Assembly (NCBI RefSeq): GCF_025263485.1 | Contig: NZ_CP079863.1 | Location: 3,224,001-3,288,000, forward strand | DNA from: Mycobacterium sp. SMC-2 | GTDB lineage: Bacteria > Actinomycetota > Actinomycetes > Mycobacteriales > Mycobacteriaceae | Reading direction: 5' to 3' | DNA length: 64,000 bases | Part shown: positions 29,726 through 43,200 of the stretch, in pieces | Numbering within the stretch: position 1 is the first letter of the stretch | How the letters are laid out: every line of letters starts with the position of its first letter | Notes under the pieces: generated by a model | Told to the model about the DNA's origin: nothing | What the model saw: only the letters and a program-made list of their open reading frames with translations | Databases searched by the model: none | Position numbers and translations under genes: made by a program

Positions 29726-30787
29726 ATGAGCGTCGTCGCCGGCGTGTTCGGTGCGTTACCGCCCTATCGCTATGCCCAGCGCGAGCTCACCGACTTCTTC
29801 GTCAGCATCCCGGAGTTCGAGGGCTACGAAGACATCGTCCGGCAGTTGCACGCCAGCGCCAAGGTCAACAGCCGTCACCTGGTGCTGCCGCTGGAGCGGT
29901 ATCCCACGCTGACCGACTTCGGCGCGGCCAACCGGATCTTCATCGAAAACGCCGTCGACCTCGGCTGCGAGGCGCTGTCGGGCGCGCTCGACGAGGCGGG
30001 ACTGCGGCCGCAGGACCTGGACGTGCTGATCACCACGACGGTCACCGGCCTCGCGGTGCCCTCCCTGGACGCCCGGATCGCCGGGCGGCTGGGGCTGCGC
30101 GACGACGTGCGCCGGGTACCGCTGTTCGGACTGGGCTGCGTGGCGGGCGCCGCGGGCGTGGCCCGGCTGAACGACTACCTGCGGGGAGCGCCCGACGCCG
30201 CCGCGGCCCTGATCTCGGTCGAGCTGTGCTCGTTGACCTACCCCGGGTACAAACCGTCGCTGCCCGGCCTGGTCGGTAGCGCGCTGTTCGCCGACGGGGC
30301 GGGCGCGGTGGTCGCCGTCGGCGAGCGTCGCGCCGAACGGGTCGCCGCAGGCGGGCCCAGCATCCTCGACTCGCGCAGCACGCTGTATCCCGATTCGTTA
30401 CGCACCATGGGCTACGACGTCGGCGCCGCCGGGTTCGAGCTGGTGCTGGCCAAGGACCTGGCCCAGGTGGTCGAGGAGCACATCGAGCAGGACGTCACCG
30501 GATTCCTCGGCGCGCACGGCCTGACGACGGCCGACATCGGCGCCTGGGTCAGCCACCCCGGCGGCCCGAAGATCATCGACGCGATCAACGCGAGCCTGAG
30601 CCTGCCGCCGGACGCCCTGGAACTGACCTGGCGTTCGCTGGGTGAGATCGGCAACCTCTCGTCGGCCTCGGTGCTGCACGTGCTGCGGGACACCCTGGCC
30701 AAGCCGCCACCCAGCGGAAGCCCCGGCCTGATGATCGCGATGGGGCCGGGATTCTGCTCCGAACTCGTGCTGTTGCGCTGGCACTGA
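29726..30787 (+). CDS. pks10: Type III polyketide synthase Pks10
   Basis: This is a chalcone-synthase-like homodimeric enzyme that extends an acyl starter with malonyl-type units and cyclises it without an ACP. The 353-residue protein has the catalytic triad C138 ([11 protein letters not shown]), H277 (WVSHPGGPK) and N310 ([11 protein letters not shown]). The ATG at 29726 fits the family N-terminus ([16 protein letters not shown]). M. tuberculosis Pks10 has the same length and position. It is very similar to Pks11 at the far end of the island, with the same catalytic numbering, so one arose by duplication. Substrate and product here are not known. Confidence 0.93.
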   Translation: MSVVAGVFGALPPYRYAQRELTDFFVSIPEFEGYEDIVRQLHASAKVNSRHLVLPLERYPTLTDFGAANRIFIENAVDLGCEALSGALDEAGLRPQDLDVLITTTVTGLAVPSLDARIAGRLGLRDDVRRVPLFGLGCVAGAAGVARLNDYLRGAPDAAAALISVELCSLTYPGYKPSLPGLVGSALFADGAGAVVAVGERRAERVAAGGPSILDSRSTLYPDSLRTMGYDVGAAGFELVLAKDLAQVVEEHIEQDVTGFLGAHGLTTADIGAWVSHPGGPKIIDAINASLSLPPDALELTWRSLGEIGNLSSASVLHVLRDTLAKPPPSGSPGLMIAMGPGFCSELVLLRWH

Positions 30788-30870
30788 CCGAAGGCGTTGC
30801 TTCTTGTGCCCCGCAGAGATCTCGTGATGGAACGACGAACGACCCTGTCTTCTTGCCCAGGTCGCGTCCC

Positions 30871-33800
30871 ATGAGCGGCAACTCCGAAGAGCTCGTCAAG
30901 GCTCTGCGCGCGTCGCTGAAGGAAAACGAGCGGCTGAAGCGCGAGGCCCGCGAATACCTGGCCGCGGCAACCGAACCCGTGGCGGTGGTCGGGATGGCGT
31001 GCCGGTACCCGGGTGGCGTGGATTCCCCGGAAGCCCTGTGGCAGATGGTGGTTGAGGGCCGCGACGTGGTCTCGGACTTCCCGGCCGACCGGGGCTGGAA
31101 CTTGACGGGCCTGTTCGACCCCGACCCCGACGCGGTGGGAAAGTCCTACGCACGGTGCGGCGGCTTCCTGGCCGACGCGGCGGACTTCGACGCCGCGTTC
31201 TTCGGCATCGCCCCCAGCGAGGCGCTGGCGATGGACCCGCAGCAACGCCTGCTGCTGGAGGTGTCCTGGGAGGCGCTGGAGCGGGCCGGGATTGACCCCG
31301 CAGAGCTGCGCGGCTCGGCGACGGGCGTGTTCGCCGGGATCTTCCACGGTTCGTACGGCGGCCAGGGCAGGGTGCCCGGGCATTTGGAGCGCTACGGGCT
31401 GCGCGGTTCGACGTTGAGCGTGGCGTCGGGCCGGGTGGCCTACGCCCTGGGCCTGGAAGGCCCGGCCGTGTCGGTGGATACGGCGTGTTCGTCGTCGCTG
31501 GTGGCCATACACCTGGCGGCGCGGTCGCTGCGCTCCGGGGAGTGCGACCTGGCGCTGGCCGGCGGCGTGACGGTGATGGCGACCCCGGCGATGTTCATCG
31601 AATTCAGCCGCCAACGCGCGCTGGCCTCCGACGGGCGGTGCAAGGCCTACGCGGGCGCCGCCGACGGCACCGGTTTCTCCGAGGGCGTCGGGGTGCTGGT
31701 GCTGGAACGGTTTTCCGACGCGCGGCGGCGGGGGCATCCGGTGCTGGCGCTGCTGCGCGGATCGGCGGTGAACCAGGACGGCGCCTCGAACGGGCTGGCA
31801 ACGCCCAACGGGCCGTCGCAGCAGCGGGTGATCCGCGCCGCGCTGGCCGATGCGCGGCTGCACACGGCGGATGTGGACCTGGTGGAGGGGCACGGGACGG
31901 GCACCACCCTCGGCGATCCCATTGAGGCGCAAGCGGTCTTGGCGACCTACGGACAGGACCGGCCGGCCGATCGGCCGCTGTGGCTGGGGTCGATCAAGTC
32001 CAACATGGGCCACACCTCGGCGGCGGCGGGCGCAGGCGGGGTGATCAAGATGGTGCAGGCCATCCGGCACGGGGTGATGCCCAAGACCTTGCACGTGGAT
32101 GTGCCCACGCCGCACGTGGATTGGTCGGCCGGGGCGGTGTCCCTGCTGACCGAGGCGCGGGAGTGGCCGGCGCTGGACCGGCCGCGCCGCGCGGGGGTGT
32201 CGTCGTTCGGGATCAGCGGCACCAACGCGCACGTCATCGTCGAGCAACCGCCCGCGGAGCCCCGCACGCCGGCCGGCGATGACGCGCCCGCGCCCTGGGT
32301 GCTGTCGGCCCGGTCGGCCGACGCGCTGGCCAACCAGGCCTCCCGGCTCCTGGCGCGGGTGAACGACGACCCGGGCCTGCGGGTGGTCGACGTCGCCTGG
32401 TCGTTGGTTTCGACGCGGTCGCTGTTCGAGCACCGGGCCGTGCTGGTGGGCCCCGACCGCGGTCAGCTGATGGCGGGCCTGGCCGAAGTGGCGGCCCGAG
32501 CCCCGGGCGCGGGCGTGGTGGTGGGCCGGGCGCAACCGGTCGGCAAGACGGTCTTCGTGTTCCCCGGGCAGGGCTCGCAGTGGGTCGGCATGGGAGCCGA
32601 ATTGCTGGACCGCTCGGCCGTTTTCGCCGAACACCTGCAGCGCTGCGAGAAGGCGCTCGCCGAACACGTGGACTGGTCGCTGGTCGACGTCATCCGCGGC
32701 GCGCCCGGTGCGCCCGGGCTGGACCGGGTGGACGTGGTGCAGCCGGCGCTGTGGGCGGTGATGGTGTCGCTGGCGGAGCTGTGGCGCTCGGTGGGCGTGG
32801 TCCCCGATGCGGTGGTCGGTCATTCGCAGGGCGAGATCGCGGCGGCCCATGTGGCGGGAGCGCTGTCGCTGGAGGACGCCGCCAGGGTGGTGGCGCTGCG
32901 GAGCCGGCTGCTGGTGGGATTGTCCGGTGCGGGCGGCATGGTGTCGTTGGCCTGCGGCCTGGCCCGGGCCGACGAATTGATCGCCGCGTTTGGCGAACGG
33001 TTGAATGTCGCTGCCGTGAACGGTGTTTCGGCGGTGGTGGTGTCCGGTGAGGTGGGCGCCCTCGACGAGTTGATGGTCCGGTGCGAGGCCGGCGACGTGC
33101 GCGCGCGCAGGATCGACGTCGATTACGCCTCGCACTCCGGGCACGTCGACGCGATCCGCGCGGCGCTGGCCGAGGCGCTCGCCGGCATCGAGCCGCGGTC
33201 GTCCTCGGTGGAGTTCTTCTCCACCGTGACCGGTGGACCGCTGGACACCGCGGGCCTGGACGCCGACTACTGGTATCGGAGCATCCGGCAGACCGTCCAG
33301 TTCGAACGCGCGGTCCGAAGCGCCTGCGGCGCCGGGTACGGGGTGTTTGTCGAATCCAGCCCGCACCCGGTCCTGCTCGCCGCCGTCGAGGAGACGCTGG
33401 CCGATTGCGGGCGCGACGTCGGTGGCGACGCGTTCGTGATCCCGTCGCTGGGCCGCGACGATGGCTCGCTGCAACGGTTCTGGCTCTCGGCGGGCCAGGC
33501 CCACGTGGCCGGTGTGCCCGTGGACTGGCGGTCCGCCATCGCCGGCCTGGGCGGGCGACGCGTGGACTTGCCGACCTATGGCTTTGCACGGCAGCGCTTT
33601 TGGCTGCCGGGCGGGGCCACGGGGTCGGGCGACGCGGCCACCCTGGGGCTGGCGGGCGCGCAGCACGCGCTGCTGGGCGCGGTGGTGCAGCGACCCGATT
33701 CCGGCGGGGTGGTGCTGACGGGCCGGTTGTCGATGGCCGGCCAGCCGTGGCTGGCCGGCCACGCGGTGCGCGGAACGGTGCTGTTCCCCGGCGCGGGGTT

Positions 33801-36800
33801 TGTGGAGCTGGCCATCCGCGCCGGTGACGAGGTCGGCTGCGGGGTCCTCGAGGAGCTGACGTTGGCGGCGCCCTTGGTGCTGCCGGCGGGCGATGGTGTG
33901 CAGGTGCAGGTGGTCGTCGGCCCCGCCAACGAGTCGGGGCAGCGCGAGCTGTCGGTGTATTCGGCGGGTGCTTCCTCCGATTGGGTGCTGCACGCGCAGG
34001 GTTCGGTGCGCGCGGCGGCGGTGGCGCCGGGCGCGGACCTGTCGGTGTGGCCGCCCGTGGGGGCGGCGCCGCTCGACGTGTCCGACGCCTACGCGCGGCT
34101 GGCGGAGCGGGGATACGAGTATGGCCAGGCCTTCCGCGGCCTGCGGGCGATGTGGCGGCGCGGCGACGAGATCTTCGCCGACGTCGCGATCCCGGCCGAG
34201 GCCGGCGGGCAGGACGGTGGCTTCGGGATCCATCCGGTCTTGCTGGACGCGGCGCTGCACGCGATCGGTGTCGCCGCCGAGCAGGGGCAGACGGTGTTGC
34301 CGTTCTCCTGGCAGGGGGTGTCCCTACACGCCGCGGGCGCGTCGCGGGCGCGGGTCCGGATAGCGCCGTCCGGTGCGGGGGCGGTGTCGGTGGAAATGGC
34401 CGACGGCTCGGGCCTGCCGGTCCTGTCGGTGCGCTCGCTGGCGATGCGCCCCGTCTCCGCCGAGCAGTTGTCCACGGCGGGCGCGCCGACGGAGGGGCTG
34501 TTCGAGGTGGCGTGGTCACCGATAGCCTTGAGCGGCAACGGTTCCGAGGCCACGCTGTGGGAGCCAGGCGCGCACGGCGTTGACGTGGTGCGGTCGGTGC
34601 ACGCGGCCACCACCGAGGCGCTGGGCGTGCTGCAATCCTGGTTGGGCGATGCCGGGTCCGGGACGTTGGCGGTGCAGACCCGCGGGGCGGTCGCGCTTGC
34701 CGGTGAGGACGTCGTGGACTTGGCCGGTGCAGCGGTGTGGGGGCTGGTGCGGTCGGCGCAGGCAGAGCATCCCGGCCGGGTCGTGTTGATCGACTCCGAC
34801 GGATCCCTGGACGCACGGGCGGTGATCGGCTGCGGCGAGCCGCAATTGGTGGTTCGCGACGGTGTGGCCTACGCGGCGCGGATGCGGCCGGCCCGAAGCG
34901 GATCGGTGTTGCGGCTGCCGTCCGGCGGGTGGCGGCTGGACGCCGGCGACGGTGGCACGCTGGAGGACCTGGTGGTGGGCGCGTGCCCGCGGGTGGACCT
35001 GGAGGCCGGGCAGGTCCGGGTGGCGGTGGCCGCGGTCGGCGTGAACTTCCGGGACGTGTTGGTGGCCCTGGGAATGTATCCCGGCGGTGGCCAGCTGGGG
35101 GCCGAGGGCGCGGGCGTCGTCGTCGAGGTCGGCCCCGGTGTGACAGGGCTGACGGTCGGCGATGCGGTGATGGGCCTGTTGGGGGTGGTCGGTTCCGAGG
35201 CGGTGGTGGATCAGCGACTCGTGACGCCGGTGCCGGCGGGCTGGTCGCTGGTCACGGCCGCGGGTGTGCCGGTGGTGTTTCTCACCGCGCTCTACGGGCT
35301 CTCGGTGCTGGCGGGACTGCGGGCCGGCGAGCGGGTGCTGGTGCACGCCGCCACGGGCGGGGTGGGCATGGCCGCGGTCCAGCTGGCACGGCATTGGGGT
35401 GCGGAGGTGTTCGCGACCGCGAGCCGTCCCAAGTGGGACACGTTGCGCGCCATGGGATTCGACGACGACCACATCGGTGACTCGAGGACGCTGGACTTCG
35501 AGGACAAGTTCTCGGCGGCCACCGGCGGGGCCGGGGTCGACGTGGTGCTCAACTCCCTGGCGGGCGAGTTCACCGACGCGTCGCTGCGGCTGCTGGCGCC
35601 CGGCGGGCGGTTCATCGAGATGGGCAAGACCGACGTCCGCGATCCGGACGTCCTCGCCGAACAGTATCGGGGCGCGCGGTATCGCGCCTTCGACCTGATG
35701 GAGGCCGGCGCCGACCGCACCGCGGCGATGCTGGCCGAGATCGTCGAACTGGTGCGCGGCGGCGCCATAGCGCCGTTGCCGCTCAAGACCTTCGACGTCC
35801 GCTGCGCCTCGGCGGCGTACCGGTTCGTCAGCCAGGCCCGCCACATCGGCAAGGTCGCGCTGACCATCCCGTCCGGCCCCGGCGCGGTGCTCAGCGGTTG
35901 CGGCGGGCTGGCCGGCGGCAGCGTGGTGATCACCGGCGGCACCGGCATGGCCGGCTCGGCGCTGGCGCGACACCTCGTCGACCGCTATGGCGTGGCCCAC
36001 GTGGTGCTGGCCAGCCGGGCCGGCGCCGCGGCCGCGGGGGTGGCGGAGTTGCGGGATGGCCTGCAGCGGGCCGGCGCCGGCGTGTCGGTGGTGGCCTGCG
36101 ATGTCGCCGACCGCGACGCGGTCGCGGCGATGCTCGCGCAGGTACCGGAGCGGTATCCGCTACGGGGCGTGGTGCACGCGGCCGGCATCCTCGACGACGC
36201 GTTGATCGCCTCACTGACCCCGGATCGGGTGGATGCGGTGCTGCGGGCGAAGGTGGACGGGGCCTGGCACCTGCACGAGCTGACGCGCGAGAGGGATCTG
36301 TCGGCGTTCGTGGTGTTTTCGTCGATGGCCGGCATCGTGGGCACCCCGGGCCAGGCGAATTACGCGGCGGCCAACAGCTTCCTCGACGGCCTGATCGCGC
36401 ACCGGCGCGCGCACGGGCTTGCCGGCCTGTCGCTGGCCTGGGGCCTGTGGGAGCAGGCCTCGGCGATGACGGCCCACCTCGGCGAGCGCGACAAGGCCCG
36501 GATGAGCCGGCTCGGTATCGCGCCGTTGTCCACCGAGCAGGCGCTGGAGTCCTTCGACGCCGCCATGCTGGTCGACGCCCCGGTGCTGATGGCGGCCCGC
36601 GTAAATCGGGTTGCCCTGTCCGACAACGCCGCCGCGCTGCCCCCGTTGTTGAGCGAGCTGGCCGGGCGCACCACCCGACGCGTCGTCGACGACGCCGACG
36701 CGACCGCCCTGACGACCGGCCTCAGCGCGCGCCTGCACGGCTTGACGCCCGAGGCGCGACAGCGTGAGCTGATCGACCTGGTCCGCGGCAACGCGGCGAC

Positions 36801-37239
36801 CGTGCTGGGGCTGCCCAACCCCGCGGACATCAACACCGGCCGCGCGTTCGGTGAGCTGGGCTTCGACTCGCTCACCGCCGTCGAGCTGCGCAACCGGCTG
36901 AAAACCGCTACGGGGCTTACGCTTTCACCCACGCTGATCTTCGACTACCCGACCCCGAAGGCGCTGGCCGGGCACCTGGACACCCAACTGGCCACCACCG
37001 CGGCCGGCGACCAGCCGAACCTGATGGCCCGCTTCACCGACATCACCCGCGAATTGCAGGCACTGCTCAACCAGCCCTGGGACGCGGGCGACAAGTCGGC
37101 GCTGCGGGCCCGCCTGCACAACCTGCTCGCCACCCTGGGCCCCGCCGATCGCCTCGACCCCGAAGGCACCGACGCCGACCTTGATGCCGCCACCGAAAGC
37201 GAACTCTTTGCCATCCTCGATGAAGAACTCGGCCGCTGA
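30871..37239 (+). CDS. pks7: Modular type I polyketide synthase, KS-AT-DH-ER-KR-ACP, methylmalonyl-type AT (Pks7)
   Basis: One complete, fully reducing extension module of 2,122 residues. An N-terminal docking coil (1-35) is followed by KS with C206 (DTACSSS), AT with S652 (GHSQG) and a YASH motif at 752-755 that predicts methylmalonyl-CoA. DH has H964 (HxxxGxxxxP) and D1126. ER has its NADPH loop near 1491 ([11 protein letters not shown]), and KR has TGGTGMAG near 1688, the LDD motif of B-type ketoreductases and Y1831. The ACP phosphopantetheine Ser is S2000 (GFDSL). The tail [15 protein letters not shown] is a C-terminal docking element. No thioesterase. The chain leaving this module should carry a saturated alpha-methyl branch. 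The gene lies seven bases before the next PKS gene. Confidence 0.93.
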   Translation: MSGNSEELVKALRASLKENERLKREAREYLAAATEPVAVVGMACRYPGGVDSPEALWQMVVEGRDVVSDFPADRGWNLTGLFDPDPDAVGKSYARCGGFLADAADFDAAFFGIAPSEALAMDPQQRLLLEVSWEALERAGIDPAELRGSATGVFAGIFHGSYGGQGRVPGHLERYGLRGSTLSVASGRVAYALGLEGPAVSVDTACSSSLVAIHLAARSLRSGECDLALAGGVTVMATPAMFIEFSRQRALASDGRCKAYAGAADGTGFSEGVGVLVLERFSDARRRGHPVLALLRGSAVNQDGASNGLATPNGPSQQRVIRAALADARLHTADVDLVEGHGTGTTLGDPIEAQAVLATYGQDRPADRPLWLGSIKSNMGHTSAAAGAGGVIKMVQAIRHGVMPKTLHVDVPTPHVDWSAGAVSLLTEAREWPALDRPRRAGVSSFGISGTNAHVIVEQPPAEPRTPAGDDAPAPWVLSARSADALANQASRLLARVNDDPGLRVVDVAWSLVSTRSLFEHRAVLVGPDRGQLMAGLAEVAARAPGAGVVVGRAQPVGKTVFVFPGQGSQWVGMGAELLDRSAVFAEHLQRCEKALAEHVDWSLVDVIRGAPGAPGLDRVDVVQPALWAVMVSLAELWRSVGVVPDAVVGHSQGEIAAAHVAGALSLEDAARVVALRSRLLVGLSGAGGMVSLACGLARADELIAAFGERLNVAAVNGVSAVVVSGEVGALDELMVRCEAGDVRARRIDVDYASHSGHVDAIRAALAEALAGIEPRSSSVEFFSTVTGGPLDTAGLDADYWYRSIRQTVQFERAVRSACGAGYGVFVESSPHPVLLAAVEETLADCGRDVGGDAFVIPSLGRDDGSLQRFWLSAGQAHVAGVPVDWRSAIAGLGGRRVDLPTYGFARQRFWLPGGATGSGDAATLGLAGAQHALLGAVVQRPDSGGVVLTGRLSMAGQPWLAGHAVRGTVLFPGAGFVELAIRAGDEVGCGVLEELTLAAPLVLPAGDGVQVQVVVGPANESGQRELSVYSAGASSDWVLHAQGSVRAAAVAPGADLSVWPPVGAAPLDVSDAYARLAERGYEYGQAFRGLRAMWRRGDEIFADVAIPAEAGGQDGGFGIHPVLLDAALHAIGVAAEQGQTVLPFSWQGVSLHAAGASRARVRIAPSGAGAVSVEMADGSGLPVLSVRSLAMRPVSAEQLSTAGAPTEGLFEVAWSPIALSGNGSEATLWEPGAHGVDVVRSVHAATTEALGVLQSWLGDAGSGTLAVQTRGAVALAGEDVVDLAGAAVWGLVRSAQAEHPGRVVLIDSDGSLDARAVIGCGEPQLVVRDGVAYAARMRPARSGSVLRLPSGGWRLDAGDGGTLEDLVVGACPRVDLEAGQVRVAVAAVGVNFRDVLVALGMYPGGGQLGAEGAGVVVEVGPGVTGLTVGDAVMGLLGVVGSEAVVDQRLVTPVPAGWSLVTAAGVPVVFLTALYGLSVLAGLRAGERVLVHAATGGVGMAAVQLARHWGAEVFATASRPKWDTLRAMGFDDDHIGDSRTLDFEDKFSAATGGAGVDVVLNSLAGEFTDASLRLLAPGGRFIEMGKTDVRDPDVLAEQYRGARYRAFDLMEAGADRTAAMLAEIVELVRGGAIAPLPLKTFDVRCASAAYRFVSQARHIGKVALTIPSGPGAVLSGCGGLAGGSVVITGGTGMAGSALARHLVDRYGVAHVVLASRAGAAAAGVAELRDGLQRAGAGVSVVACDVADRDAVAAMLAQVPERYPLRGVVHAAGILDDALIASLTPDRVDAVLRAKVDGAWHLHELTRERDLSAFVVFSSMAGIVGTPGQANYAAANSFLDGLIAHRRAHGLAGLSLAWGLWEQASAMTAHLGERDKARMSRLGIAPLSTEQALESFDAAMLVDAPVLMAARVNRVALSDNAAALPPLLSELAGRTTRRVVDDADATALTTGLSARLHGLTPEARQRELIDLVRGNAATVLGLPNPADINTGRAFGELGFDSLTAVELRNRLKTATGLTLSPTLIFDYPTPKALAGHLDTQLATTAAGDQPNLMARFTDITRELQALLNQPWDAGDKSALRARLHNLLATLGPADRLDPEGTDADLDAATESELFAILDEELGR

Positions 37240-37246
37240 GACCACG

Positions 37247-40200
37247 ATGCCGAGCACCGCGCAGCACGTCGACTACCTGAAACGCCTGACGGCGGATCTC
37301 AGGCGGGCGCGCCGGCGCGTCGCGGAGCTGGAAGGCAAACTCTCCGAACCGATCGCGGTGGTGGGCATGGCCTGCCGCTACGCGGGCGGTGTCGATTCGC
37401 CGGAGGCCCTGTGGGAACTGGTGAATGACGGCCGCGACACCGTCTCGGATTTCCCGGCGGATCGCGGCTGGGACGTCGAGGGGCTCTACGACCCGGATCC
37501 CGACGCGGCGGGCAAGATGTACACCCGCCAGGGCAGCTTCCTGCGCGACGCGGGGGATTTCGACGCCGGGTTCTTCGGGGTCGGGCCCAGCGAGGCCCTG
37601 GCGATGGACCCACAGCAGCGGTTGATGCTGGAGATCTCCTGGGAAGCCTTGGAGCGGGCGGGGATTGACCCGCTGGCGTTGCGGGGCTCGGCGACCGGAG
37701 TGTTCGCCGGTGTCATCCACGCCGGCTACGGCGGCGAGGTGAAGGGCGAGCTGGAGGGCTACGGGCTGACCGGTTCCACCCTGAGCGTGGCCTCCGGTCG
37801 GGTGTCCTACGTGTTGGGGCTGGAAGGCCCCGCGGTGTCGGTGGACACGGCGTGTTCGTCGTCGCTGGTGGCCATGCACCTGGCGGCGCAGTCGCTGCGC
37901 TCCGGGGAGTGCGACCTGGCGCTTGCCGGCGGCGTGACGGTGATGGCGACCCCCGCCGCGTTCGTGGAATTCAGCCGGCAGCGGGCGCTCGCCCCGGACG
38001 GCCGGTGCAAGGTGTACGCCGGTGCGGCGGACGGGACGTCGTGGTCGGAAGGCGCGGGCGTCCTGGTGCTGGAGCGGCTGGCCGACGCGCGGCGGCTGGG
38101 GCATCCGGTGGTAGCGGTGCTGCGGAGTTCGGCGGTGAACCAGGACGGCGCCTCCAACGGCCTGACCGCGCCCAACGGGCCGTCCCAGCAGCGGGTGATC
38201 CGGGCGGCGCTGGCCAACGCCGGCTTGACCGCGGCGGACGTCGACGTGGTCGAAGGCCACGGCACGGGAACGGTTTTGGGCGACCCCATCGAGGCCCAGG
38301 CCCTGCTGGCCACGTACGGGCAGGACCGTCCGGTCGGCCGGCCGCTGTGGCTGGGATCGATCAAGTCCAACATCGGTCACACGTCGGCCGCGGCCGGAGT
38401 GGCCGGGGTGATCAAGATGGTGCAGGCGATGCGGCACGGGGTGATGCCCAAGACGCTGCACGTGGATGTGCCGTCGCCCCACGTGGATTGGTCGGCGGGC
38501 GCGGTGTCACTGTTGACCGAGCCCCGGCCGTGGCCGGCGCGGGACGGCCAGCGCCGGGCGGGGGTGTCGTCGTTCGGGATCAGCGGGACCAACGCCCACG
38601 TCATCATCGAGCAGCCGCCCGCCGAACCGGAAGCTGTTGCGGCGCAAGAAGACCGGCCCGACGCAGCGGTGGCGTGGGTGGTGTCGGCCCGCTCGGCCGA
38701 CGCGCTGGCCGCCCAGGCCGCGCGGCTGTCGGCGCACCTGGTCGCCGAACCGGGTTTGCGCGCCGCGGACGTGGGCTTCTCGCTGGCCACCACCCGGGCG
38801 GCCCTGGACCACCGCGCGGTGCTGGTGGGCGCCGACCGCGACACCCTGATGGCGGGGCTGGCGGGGGTGGCGTCCGGGGAGCCGAGCCCGGGCGCGGTGG
38901 TCGGGCGTGCCCGCCCGGTCGGTAAGCGCGCGTTCGTGTTTCCGGGCCAGGGCTCGCAGCGGCTCGGGATGGGACGCGAACTGCATCAACGCTTCCCGGC
39001 GTTCGCCCAGGCCTTCGACGAGGCCGTGGCCGCGGTGGACGGCCATGCCCGGTTGCCGCTGCGCGACGTGATGTGGGGCACCGACGCGGAGCTGTTGGAA
39101 AGCACGGAGTTCGCCCAGCCGGCGTTGTTCGTGCTCGAGGTCGCCCTGGCGGCGCTGTGGCAGTCCTGGGGGGTGACCCCCGATGTGGTGATCGGCCACT
39201 CGGTGGGGGAGATCGCCGCGGCCTGTGTGGCCGGGGTGCTGTCGCTGCCCGACGCTGGGCGGGTGGTGGCGGCCCGCGGCCGGTTGATGGCGGCGCTGCC
39301 CGCGGGCGGGGTGATGGTGGCGGTGACCGCCACCGAGGCCGAGGTCGCACCGCTGCTGAACGGCGGCGTGAGCGTCGCGGCGGTCAACGGCCCCGACGCG
39401 GTAGTGCTTTCCGGCGAGCGGGCCGCGGTGGCCGCGGTGGCGGATCGACTGGCCGACTCCGGCAGGCGGGTGCGGCCGCTGGCCGTCTCGCACGCCTTCC
39501 ACTCACCGTTGATGGAGCCCATGATCGAGGAGTTCTCCGCGGTGGTGGCCGGCGTATCGCCCGGTGCATCGCGAATCGACTTGGTGTCCAACGTGACTGG
39601 GAAACTGGCCGGCCCCGGATACGGGGCCGCCGACTACTGGGTCGAGCACGTGCGGCGGCCGGTGCGCTTCGTAGACGGGGTGCGGCTGGCCGAATCGCTG
39701 GGCGCCGGCGTGTTCGTGGAGGTGGGTCCGGGCGCGGCGTTGATGGCCGCGGTGGAACAGTCGCTGGCGACCGAGCCGGCCGTGTCGGCGGTGTCGATGG
39801 CCAAGGGCCGTCCCGAAGTCGACTCGCTGCTGCTGGCGGCCGGGCAGCTGTTCGCCTCCGGGGCCGACGTGGACTGGGCTGCGGCGTTCGCCGGCCTGGC
39901 CGCGCGCCGGGTCGACCTGCCGACGTATGCCTTTCAGCGGCGCAGGTTTTGGCTGTCGAGCGAGTCGGTAGGCGCCCGGGACACCGCCGGCCTGGGTTTG
40001 ACCGGGGCCGGGCATGCGCTGTTGGGCGCGCTGGTCGAGCGGCCCGATTCGGGCGGCGTGGTGTTGACGGGCCGGCTGTCCACGGCGGCTCAGCCGTGGC
40101 TGGCCGATCACGCGGTGACCGGGACGGTGCTGTTCCCGGGTGCGGGATTCGTCGAGCTGATGCTGCGGGCCGGCGACGAGGTCGGCTGCCCGCTGATCGA

Positions 40201-43200
40201 GGAGCTGACCCTGTCGGCGCCGTTGCCGCTGCCGGCCACCGGCTCGGTGCGCATCCAGGTGGTGGTGGACGCCGCCGGCGAGGGCGGATCCCGCGCGGCG
40301 GCGGTGTATTCGCAGGCCGGCTCCGAGTGGACGTTGCATGCCCAGGGTGTGCTGAGCGAAGGCGCGCCCGCGCCGGACGCGGACCTGTCGGTGTGGCCGC
40401 CCGTCGGCGCCACGGCGGTCGATGTGACCGGCGCCTACGACGACCTGGCGGGGCGCGGCTACGGGTATGGGCCGGCCTTCCGGGGCCTGCGGAAGGTATG
40501 GCGGCGCGGGAGCGAGACCTTCGCCGAGGTCGAGGCCCCACAGCAGGCCGGTGTCACGGTGGGGGGCTTCGGGATTCATCCGGTGGTGCTCGACGCGGCC
40601 CTGCACGCGCTGGGGGTGGCCGACGAGGACGCCGAGACCGTCTTGCCGTTCTCCTGGCAAGGGGTGTGCCTGCACGCGGCCGGGGCGTCGCGGGTCCGGG
40701 TGCGGCTGGCGCCGTTGGGCAAGGGCGCCGTGTCGGTGGAACTGGCCGATTCGTCGGGCCTGCCGGTGCTGTCGGTGCGGGAGCTGGTGACGCGCCCGGT
40801 GTCGGCCGCTCAGCTGTCGGCGGCCGCGGCGGCGCGCTCGGGTGGCGGCGAACTCCTGGAGGCGGTGTGGTCCCCGGTTCCGTTGCCGGACAACGACGCC
40901 GGCGCGGCCCCCGACGTATGGCAGCCGCCGACCACCGGCCGGGGCGTCATCGGATCGGTCTACGCCGCCGCCCATGCGGCGCTGGGCGCGTTGCAGTCCC
41001 GCGATGACGGCGCCGGGCCGTTGGTGGTGCTGACCCGCGGGGCGGTCGCGCTGCCCGGCGAGGACGTCTCGGACCTGGCCGGTGCGGCGGTGTGGGGCCT
41101 GGTGCGGTCGGCGCAGGCCGAGCATCCGGGCCGGGCAGTGCTGGTCGACTCCGATGGATCGCTGGATCTCGGGTCCGTAATCGGCTGCGGCGAACCGCAA
41201 TTGGTGGTGCGGGCGGGCGTCGCCTACGGCGCGAGGCTCAAGCCGATCAAGGCGCACCCGGTGCTGCGGTTGCCCGAGCCGCCCGCGGCGTGGCGGCTGG
41301 CCGCCGGCGACGCCGGGACGCTGGAGGACCTGGAGGTGCGGACCGCTCCGCCGGCGGATCTGGCCGCCGGCCAGGTGCGGGTGGCGGTGGCCGCGGCCGG
41401 GGTGAACTTCCGCGACGTGCTGGTGGCCCTTGGCATGTATCCGGGTGCCGCGCAGTTGGGCGCCGAGGGTGCCGGGCTGGTGACCGAGATCGGCCCCGGC
41501 GTCACGGATTTGGCCGTCGGAGACGCGGTCATGGGGATTTTGGGCCTGACGGGATCGGAGGCGGCCGTCGACCGGCGGCTGGTGACTCGGGTCCCGCCGG
41601 GCTGGTCGTTCGCCGAGGCCGCCGGCGTGCCGGTAGTGTTCCTGACCGCTTATTACGGGCTGTCGGTCTTGGGCGGCCTGCGCGCCGGCGAGCGGGTGCT
41701 GGTGCACGCCGCGGCCGGCGGGGTCGGCATGGCGGCCGTGCAGCTGGCCCGGCATTGGGGTGCGGAGGTCTTCGCGACCGCCAGCCGCGGCAAGTGGGAC
41801 ACCCTGCGCGCCATGGGCTTCGACGAGGAGCACATCGCGGATTCGCGCACGCTGGACTTCGAGCAGAAATTCTTTACCGCCACGGCCGGTGCCGGCATGG
41901 ATGTCGTGCTCAACTCGCTGGCCGGCGAGTTCACCGATGCGTCACTGCGGTTGTTGGGCCCCGGTGGCCGTTTCATCGAGATGGGCAAGACCGACCTGCG
42001 CGACCCGGCGGCCCACCCCGACATCTATTACCGCGCGTTCGATCTGATGGAGGCCGGCCCGGACCGCATCGCGGAGATGACGGCCGAATTGATGCGCCTG
42101 TTCGCGGCCGGGGCTCTAAAACCATTGCCCGTCAAGGCGTTCGACGTGCGTTGTGCCGCGGACGCTTACCGGTTCGTCAGCCAGGCCCGCCACATCGGCA
42201 AGGTCGTGCTCACCATGCCCGACGGGCCCGCCGGCCTGGCCGGCGGCACCGCACTGATCACCGGCGGCACCGGCATGGCGGGTTCGGCGGTGGCCCGCCA
42301 CCTGGTCGAGCGCTACCGGGTGCCGCACGTGATGCTGGTCAGCCGCAGCGGTGAGCGGGCCGAGGGACTGTCCGGGCTGGCCGACGAGCTACGGGACGCC
42401 GGGGCCCAGGTGTCGGTGCTGGCCTGTGACGTCAGTGACCGGGACGCCGTGGCGGGCTTACTGGCGCAGGTGCCGGCGCGTCTCCCACTGCGCGGGGTGT
42501 TTCACGCCGCGGGCGTCCTTGACGACGCGGTGATCGCGTCCCTGACTCCAGAGCGCATCGACACGGTGCTACGGTCCAAAGTCGACGGGGCCTGGCACCT
42601 GCACGAGCTGACCCGGGAAATGGATCTCGCGGCGTTCGTGGTCTTTTCGTCGATGGCGGGCATCGTGGGCGCCCCGGGCCAGGGTAACTACGCGGCCGCC
42701 AACAGTTTCCTCGACGGCCTGGCGGACTACCGCCGCGCCCACCGCCTGCCCGGCCTGTCGATCGCCTGGGGGATGTGGGAGGAGGCGTCGGCCATGACCC
42801 GGCACCTCGGCGATCGCGACAAGGCCCGGATGAGCCGCGCCGGGCTGGCACCGCTGTCCACCCGGCAGGCGCTCGACCTGCTCGACGCCGCGCTGTTGGC
42901 CGAGCCCGCCGTCGTCGTGGCCACCCGGCTCGATAGGGCCGCGCTGGCGCACGGCGGCGCCGCGCTGCCGCCGCTGCTGAGCCAGTTGGCCACCCGGCCG
43001 GCGCGCCGCGTGCTCGACCCCACCGACATGGTGTCGCTGACGGGCCTGCGGGCGCGGCTGGACGGCCTGACCCCCGAGCAGCGGCGGCGCGAGCTGGTGG
43101 AATTGGTTTGCGGCAACGCCGCCACGGTGTTGGGGCACAGCACCGCGGACGTCGACGCCGACCAGGCTTTCGGAGACCTCGGCTTCGACTCGCTCACCGC

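Noticed and set aside
30412..34260. Very long open frame antisense to pks10 and pks7, with similar ones under the other PKS genes and uvrA
   Set aside because: His/Arg/Pro-rich composition with no domain, and the sense strand encodes clear catalytic motifs throughout. It is a codon-bias shadow of GC-rich genes.
31400..38600. Near-identical long direct repeats as a possible assembly duplication
   Set aside because: They are the KS regions of two complete PKS modules with different AT domains and diverged linkers, so the duplication is real and old.
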